Virus record (IMG/VR): IMGVR_UViG_3300008050_000279
Location: 1-25,598 of that record
Direction: 5' to 3' (one strand)
Source: a virus
DNA: 25,598 nt
Below, piece by piece: positions 22,068 to 25,598 of this stretch. Position 1 is the stretch's first letter. Every line of letters begins with the position of its first letter. A program made the translations under genes and the position numbers. The notes beneath the pieces were generated by a model that searched no databases, was not told the origin of the DNA, and was given only the letters and a program-made list of their open reading frames with translations.

Positions 22068-22194
22068 TTATATACTGTTAGACTTAGGCGATTTGCCTTA
22101 AAGTAAATAATAACTATTGTATATTGATTAAAAAGGTTTTACATTTTTTTTAATATTTTGTTCTATTCGAATTTATTAAGGGGTAGGTCGCTGA
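22068..22194 (+). promoter_or_regulatory. AT-rich spacer, possible terminator and promoter
   Basis: A weak hairpin (AGGC gattt GCCT at about 22087-22099) follows the small secreted gene. Further on, TTTACA at 22138-22143 and TTCTAT at 22161-22166, 17 bases apart, form a weak sigma-70-like promoter. An AAGGGG ribosome binding site precedes the ATG at 22195. No ORF was seen in the spacer. Confidence 0.3.
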
Positions 22195-22851
22195 ATGAAT
22201 GATATTGATATAATTAAGTATATAACTGACGGCAAGTTAGACTATAGTATCTTATGGAAGGAACTTGCTGAAATGACTGGATTCCGTGCTGAAGAAAGGC
22301 GTGGATACCGTATGAAGGAGGTCCAAGATGCTTACAATCATTGGAAGATTACTAAAGATAATAAAGATGCTGATAGACCTACAGGTCTTGAAGATGAAGT
22401 ACTACATAAAACTAACGATAAAGTACCTGTTTCTCTTATTTTAAGTGAGGACTATATAATAACTTATTTAAATCGTGAGGCTAAATCAGATTTTATAAGT
22501 ACAAAGGACGATAAGTACTGTCATTACGATGCAGAAGAGCCTAGATATATAGCAGAAATAAAGGTTCGTAATAAACATTACGATGACTGTATCATAGAAT
22601 ATGATAAATATATGTCTAATCTGGGTACTTCAGCGATAGAAGGTAAAGAATTTCTTTACATAGTAGCTACAAAGTCTAATATATATGTATTTAACATAAC
22701 TAAGCTACACGAAGGGATGTATCCTTTTGGTTGGATTAAGAAGGAATTACCTGTAAATTCCCATTTTGGCGGGTATAATGACAAAAAAATGAAAAGAATT
22801 GGCTATATTAACATAAAGGACGCTAGTGTTTGTTATAACCATAAACCATAA
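22195..22851 (+). CDS. Putative PD-(D/E)XK nuclease
   Basis: A 218-residue protein with AAGGGG upstream of the ATG. The N-terminal 50 residues are helical and HTH-like (ILWKELAEMTGF...YRMKEVQDAYNHW). The core has R-Y-I-A-E121-I-K123-V-R, matching the (D/E)xK half of a PD-(D/E)XK active site, preceded by acidic residues (D105, D106, D112) that could supply the first Asp. It is followed by a helix (DDCIIEYDKYMSN) and a strand pair (FLYIVATK, IYVFNI) typical of the fold. Such enzymes cut or trim DNA; in this place it might help packaging or attack host DNA. The start of the next gene overlaps its end by 26 bases. The assignment rests on one motif and the strand order. Confidence 0.5.
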   Translation: MNDIDIIKYITDGKLDYSILWKELAEMTGFRAEERRGYRMKEVQDAYNHWKITKDNKDADRPTGLEDEVLHKTNDKVPVSLILSEDYIITYLNREAKSDFISTKDDKYCHYDAEEPRYIAEIKVRNKHYDDCIIEYDKYMSNLGTSAIEGKEFLYIVATKSNIYVFNITKLHEGMYPFGWIKKELPVNSHFGGYNDKKMKRIGYINIKDASVCYNHKP

Positions 22852-23602
22852 AGACATTGGAAAGACTGAATATCCCATATATCGGGAAGAGGAAGCAAAG
22901 GAAAAGGGTATAAAGTACCTATATTGGCAAAAAGCCAATAGAGGACAATACGCTTTGACTGATGATGGATGGGTAGCAAAGGTTATAAGTAAGAAAAACT
23001 ATAGTGATAAGCAAAAAAGAATGTCCTATTATTATAGGATGCCTTTTGGTTATATTATGTGGGACCCTAAATATCCAAATAAGAAGTTTAATTGTGGGGG
23101 TAGGGTAGCAAATAATACATTCAGTGGTAAATCTTGGCTAAATGTTAAGGTAAACTCAGAGGATTATCAAGCATTAGCTATGTGGGCGGCTTTAACTGAA
23201 GATAGAGATGTTGCTATTGACCAAGTATACGGTCCAGTAAGCGATACAAAGCGTAGAAAGTTAAGACGTCATATGAGAACGGAGGTGTTCAAAAGGATGA
23301 AAAGGGACGAAGCACAGAAATTATTAACAGATAATATGATGGATGCGGACTATTTCATAGATTTGATGAAAAAGGGCGTAGATATTGCATTAAAGAAGGA
23401 AGATGTTAACGGTATTCGTGGATTTGTTAACGATGGTATGGAAATTCACGGTATGAAGGACAAAGAAACAGTAACAATAACCGATAAACTAGAAGCAACT
23501 CAAACAAGGAAGTTAATAGACAATATTAACGCTGAAGAGGACAAACTTGTAGCATCTAGGGTAACTAAAATGCCAGTCAAGGAGGCAAAAAAGGATGATT
23601 GA
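22826..23602 (+). CDS. Terminase-associated protein, possible small terminase subunit
   Basis: A 258-residue protein with a GTG start and AAAGGA a few bases upstream, overlapping the previous gene by 26 bases. Residues 1-110 are basic and aromatic (YYYRMPFGYIMWDPKYPNKKF). From about 110 on it is helical, with a basic patch R-R-K-L-R-R-H-M-R. The C-terminal part has T-V-T-I-T-D-K-L-E-A-T-Q-T-R-K-L-I-D-N-I, then a charged tail. Position just before TerL, length and a basic DNA-binding-like middle are what one expects of a small terminase subunit, and several TerS proteins end in a similar linker and TerL-binding helix. No HTH could be firmly placed, so the call is mainly positional. Confidence 0.5.
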   Translation: MFVITINHKDIGKTEYPIYREEEAKEKGIKYLYWQKANRGQYALTDDGWVAKVISKKNYSDKQKRMSYYYRMPFGYIMWDPKYPNKKFNCGGRVANNTFSGKSWLNVKVNSEDYQALAMWAALTEDRDVAIDQVYGPVSDTKRRKLRRHMRTEVFKRMKRDEAQKLLTDNMMDADYFIDLMKKGVDIALKKEDVNGIRGFVNDGMEIHGMKDKETVTITDKLEATQTRKLIDNINAEEDKLVASRVTKMPVKEAKKDD

Positions 23603-23744
23603 ATCAATTATGCTCTATTGGGAGACTTTATTAGAAGTGCATAACTTTCCGGGATGGGAGTTATATATTTTTTTACAAACGATACTATGGATTAGTGTCA
23701 TTTTTAGGTTACATCGAATAGAAAGGGAGGTCACAAATGATTGA
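23595..23744 (+). CDS. Tiny one-helix membrane protein
   Basis: A 49-codon gene with a perfect AAGGAGG site 9 bases before its ATG, overlapping the preceding stop by 8 bases. An acidic N-terminal part (IESIMLYWETLLEVHNFPG) is followed by a hydrophobic segment around residues 21-38 (WELYIFLQTILWISVIF) and a charged end (RLHRIEREVTND). It is a single-pass membrane protein of unknown function; a holin role is conceivable but unsupported. Confidence 0.55.
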   Translation: MIESIMLYWETLLEVHNFPGWELYIFLQTILWISVIFRLHRIEREVTND

Positions 23745-23853
23745 ATTTTTAATGCTAATAGTCTTAGGATTAGTTTTACTAAATAGTAAATTATGGGAGA
23801 ATGGATACTGGGATACATATGGTAAATATGGACACATCTTCAAAATTAGATGA
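23737..23853 (+). CDS. Tiny membrane peptide overlapping the terminase start
   Basis: A 38-codon gene with GGGAGG 6 bases before its ATG, overlapping the preceding gene by 8 bases. Residues 2-16 are hydrophobic (IEFLMLIVLGLVLLN), followed by an aromatic and basic tail (KLWENGYWDTYGKYGHIFKIR). It overlaps the terminase start region by about 50 bases in a different frame. It pairs with the preceding tiny membrane protein; function unknown. Confidence 0.5.
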   Translation: MIEFLMLIVLGLVLLNSKLWENGYWDTYGKYGHIFKIR

Positions 23854-25336
23854 CTACGAAAGTAGATATGCTCAGGAACTAGCACTAAAGAAGCTAAGGA
23901 AGAACATAGGTCTTTTTGGGAAGACTATGTTTCCGACAGCTTTAAACAAGGATGTCCCCCCATTTCACCACGAGATTTACAGGAATCTGTCGGATGACGA
24001 AGAAAAGCGTGTACTAATAGCGGCACCTAGGGGTACTGCGAAAAGTACAGTGACCTCCTTGATTCTACCCCTTCATAGAATCGCTTTCAAACCATCCGAC
24101 AGAGACCTTTTTATAGTTATTATCTCAGAGTCTCAATCTCAGAGTATAAACTTTCTTTCTCGTATAAAATATCACTTAACTCATTCAAAAAACTTTATTG
24201 AAATGTTTGGAGATTACGGACCAAATACAGCAAAGAGGTGGACTAATAATGATATTGTTTTGGCTAATGGAGCAAGAATTATTGCTGTTGGTACTGGTCA
24301 GCGAGTCAGGGGATTCATTGAAGGTGATACTCGTCCCAATCTTATCATCGTAGATGATTATGAATCTGAATTAAATGCGGCAACCGCAGAAGCTAGAGCC
24401 AAGAATAGAAAATGGATTACCGAGGCAGTTATACCATCATTAAGTGATGAAGGAAGGATTGTTATGATTGGAACTGTTATTTCTGAGGATTGTTTCTTAT
24501 ATTGGGCTAAGGAATCTCCAGCGTGGAAGACATTATGGTATAGTATCTATAATGATGATGGCAAGAGCATATGGGAGGAGAGGTTCCCTCAGAAGAGAAT
24601 CCTACAAATTAAAGCTGAATTTGAATCAGTTGGTAATCTTAATGGATTTTATCAGGAGTATATGAATGAAGCACAATCACCAGACAATGCACCCTTCAAG
24701 CCAGAATATATCCGACTACATCACTATGACATTAGATACGTTGACGGACAAAATATCTTATTCCGTTCAGTGGATTCGGAAGAAGAAAAGAAACCTGTGG
24801 ACGTCTATTGTGGTATCGACCCTGCTTCCAGCTTATCTGCTCGTAGTGACTTTTTTGTTATCGCAACTATTGCTGTTGATAGTGATGGTTCATTCTATAT
24901 CGTGGATATACTACGGGATAAAATCGACCCTGCACTCCAACCTGAAAAAATTATTGAAGTTTTTAAAAAGTATCACCCAAAAAGGATGAAAATCGAGACA
25001 GTGGGCTACCAAGAGGCACTGAGGAGTAACGTAAGAAAGATGATGCTTGAACAATCCTTGTATATACCGGGATTGGAAAAAGGCGTAAAACCAAGACAAA
25101 GAAAATCCGAACGATTGTTGTCCTTGGTTGCCCCACTCGCACGAGGTGAATTTTTCTTTAGACCGCAAGATATTCACGCTCAACAAGAGTTTCTATCCTA
25201 TCCGAGAGGAAAACACGATGATATACTCGATGCTATCTATTATGCTGTTGATGGCGTAAAAAAATGTACTAGGAAAGAGTTTATCCCATATGATAAAAAT
25301 AAGCCTAAGAAAGTACTTGACTGGCTAACACTTTAA
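23801..25336 (+). CDS. terL: Terminase large subunit
   Basis: A 511-residue DNA-packaging motor. The ATPase has Walker A A-P76-R-G-T-A-K81-S-T, the adenine-side segment near residue 60, G164-T-G-Q-R-V-R-G171 (the GxGxxxRG loop of large terminases), Walker B L-I-I-V-D185-D186-Y and the coupling motif M-I-G-T (222-225). The C-terminal RNase H-like nuclease has Y-C-G-I-D340-P-A-S for the first metal ligand and K-H-D-D-I-L-D-A near the end for the last. It cuts concatemers and pumps DNA through the portal encoded next door. Starts at 23801, 23819 and 23828 are all possible; none has a clear ribosome binding site, so the N-terminus is uncertain. Confidence 0.95.
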   Translation: MDTGIHMVNMDTSSKLDDYESRYAQELALKKLRKNIGLFGKTMFPTALNKDVPPFHHEIYRNLSDDEEKRVLIAAPRGTAKSTVTSLILPLHRIAFKPSDRDLFIVIISESQSQSINFLSRIKYHLTHSKNFIEMFGDYGPNTAKRWTNNDIVLANGARIIAVGTGQRVRGFIEGDTRPNLIIVDDYESELNAATAEARAKNRKWITEAVIPSLSDEGRIVMIGTVISEDCFLYWAKESPAWKTLWYSIYNDDGKSIWEERFPQKRILQIKAEFESVGNLNGFYQEYMNEAQSPDNAPFKPEYIRLHHYDIRYVDGQNILFRSVDSEEEKKPVDVYCGIDPASSLSARSDFFVIATIAVDSDGSFYIVDILRDKIDPALQPEKIIEVFKKYHPKRMKIETVGYQEALRSNVRKMMLEQSLYIPGLEKGVKPRQRKSERLLSLVAPLARGEFFFRPQDIHAQQEFLSYPRGKHDDILDAIYYAVDGVKKCTRKEFIPYDKNKPKKVLDWLTL

Positions 25337-25354
25337 AGTATAACTTTAACTGGG

Positions 25355-25598
25355 ATGGCTTACAATGAATCAGATAACAAATCTAAAGATAATTTAGTAC
25401 AGGACACTCACAGCCTTTTTAAGAGTTACTCTTCTAAGCGTGAGCTTTGGGCTCAACAAGCACAGGAAGATGCAGAATTTAGGTTGGGTAGACAATGGTC
25501 TGCCGAACAGCAAAGGATTCTTTTAGAAAGGGGTCAAGCACCGTTAGTAGTTAACCGAATCCATCCAGCCGTTGAAGCCGCAAAGGCTTTACTCACAT
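25355..25598 (+). CDS. Portal protein, N-terminal fragment (P22-like)
   Basis: The first 81 codons of a gene cut by the window edge, starting 18 bases after the terminase stop. The start of the product is charged and helical. A segment W-A-Q-Q-A-Q-E-D-A-E-F-R-L-G-R-Q-W follows, then R-G-Q-A-P-L-V-V-N-R-I-H-P-A-V-E-A-A, which matches the conserved N-terminal helix and (R)G.P.LVINR..P.V motif of P22-type portal proteins. Portals form the dodecameric DNA entry ring at one capsid vertex and dock with TerL. The family call implies a podovirus-like or related virion but does not prove it. Confidence 0.85.
   Translation, partial: MAYNESDNKSKDNLVQDTHSLFKSYSSKRELWAQQAQEDAEFRLGRQWSAEQQRILLERGQAPLVVNRIHPAVEAAKALLT

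Overview
The window reads as part of a tailed double-stranded DNA bacteriophage (Caudoviricetes), complete at neither end. It has a large terminase subunit and the first 81 codons of a P22-like portal protein at the right edge. A compact replication module and a giant virion-type protein complete the phage signature. The DNA is AT-rich, genes are tightly packed with ATGA or TAATG overlaps, and most starts carry AAGGAG-type ribosome binding sites. That fits a host that relies on Shine-Dalgarno initiation; the host itself cannot be named. The giant RNA-polymerase-like protein and the large structured RNA candidate recall uncultured aquatic phages, but this is inference.

Layout. (1) 1-8469, plus strand: a 2822-residue protein with an embedded GNAT acetyltransferase-like segment and a DLDGD motif like the catalytic loop of the RNA polymerase beta-prime double-psi beta-barrel. 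A 37-residue lipoprotein gene overlaps its 3' end out of frame. (2) 8653-9007, minus strand: two small coupled genes, a zinc finger and a protein that could adopt a histone fold. (3) 9028-9855: about 830 bases without convincing genes but full of nested inverted repeats, ending in a terminator-like hairpin on the plus strand. It is a candidate giant structured RNA of the GOLLD/ROOL kind. (4) 9975-21541: a long minus-strand block of early and replication genes. (5) 21542-21818: a divergent control region with six consecutive hairpins. (6) 21819-25598, plus strand: a secreted small protein, a PD-(D/E)XK-like nuclease, a terminase-associated protein, two tiny membrane proteins, TerL and the portal start.

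The most striking content is in the minus-strand block. In transcription order it encodes a 68-residue ubiquitin-like protein ending in Ser-Gly-Cys, a 575-residue protein with an E2-like active-site region, a JAB/JAMM metalloprotease with the full HxH(7)SxxD motif, a coiled-coil protein, a one-helix membrane protein and a ThiF/E1-like adenylating enzyme. It then runs through 4-base overlaps or direct abutment into a Sak4-like recombinase ATPase, a probable ssDNA-binding protein and a primase-helicase. This is every component of a ubiquitin-like conjugation and deconjugation pathway, in the order Ubl-E2-JAB-E1 known from bacterial Bil anti-phage operons, but here inside a phage replication operon. 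The function is unknown. Hypotheses are modification of phage replication proteins, modification of host proteins, or of virion proteins before assembly.

Several genes are shorter than 60 codons and were found by reading the sequence directly: at 8426, 9007, 12279, 16411, 20220, 20942, 21076, 23595 and 23737 (start positions). All assignments come from motif reading, without database searches.
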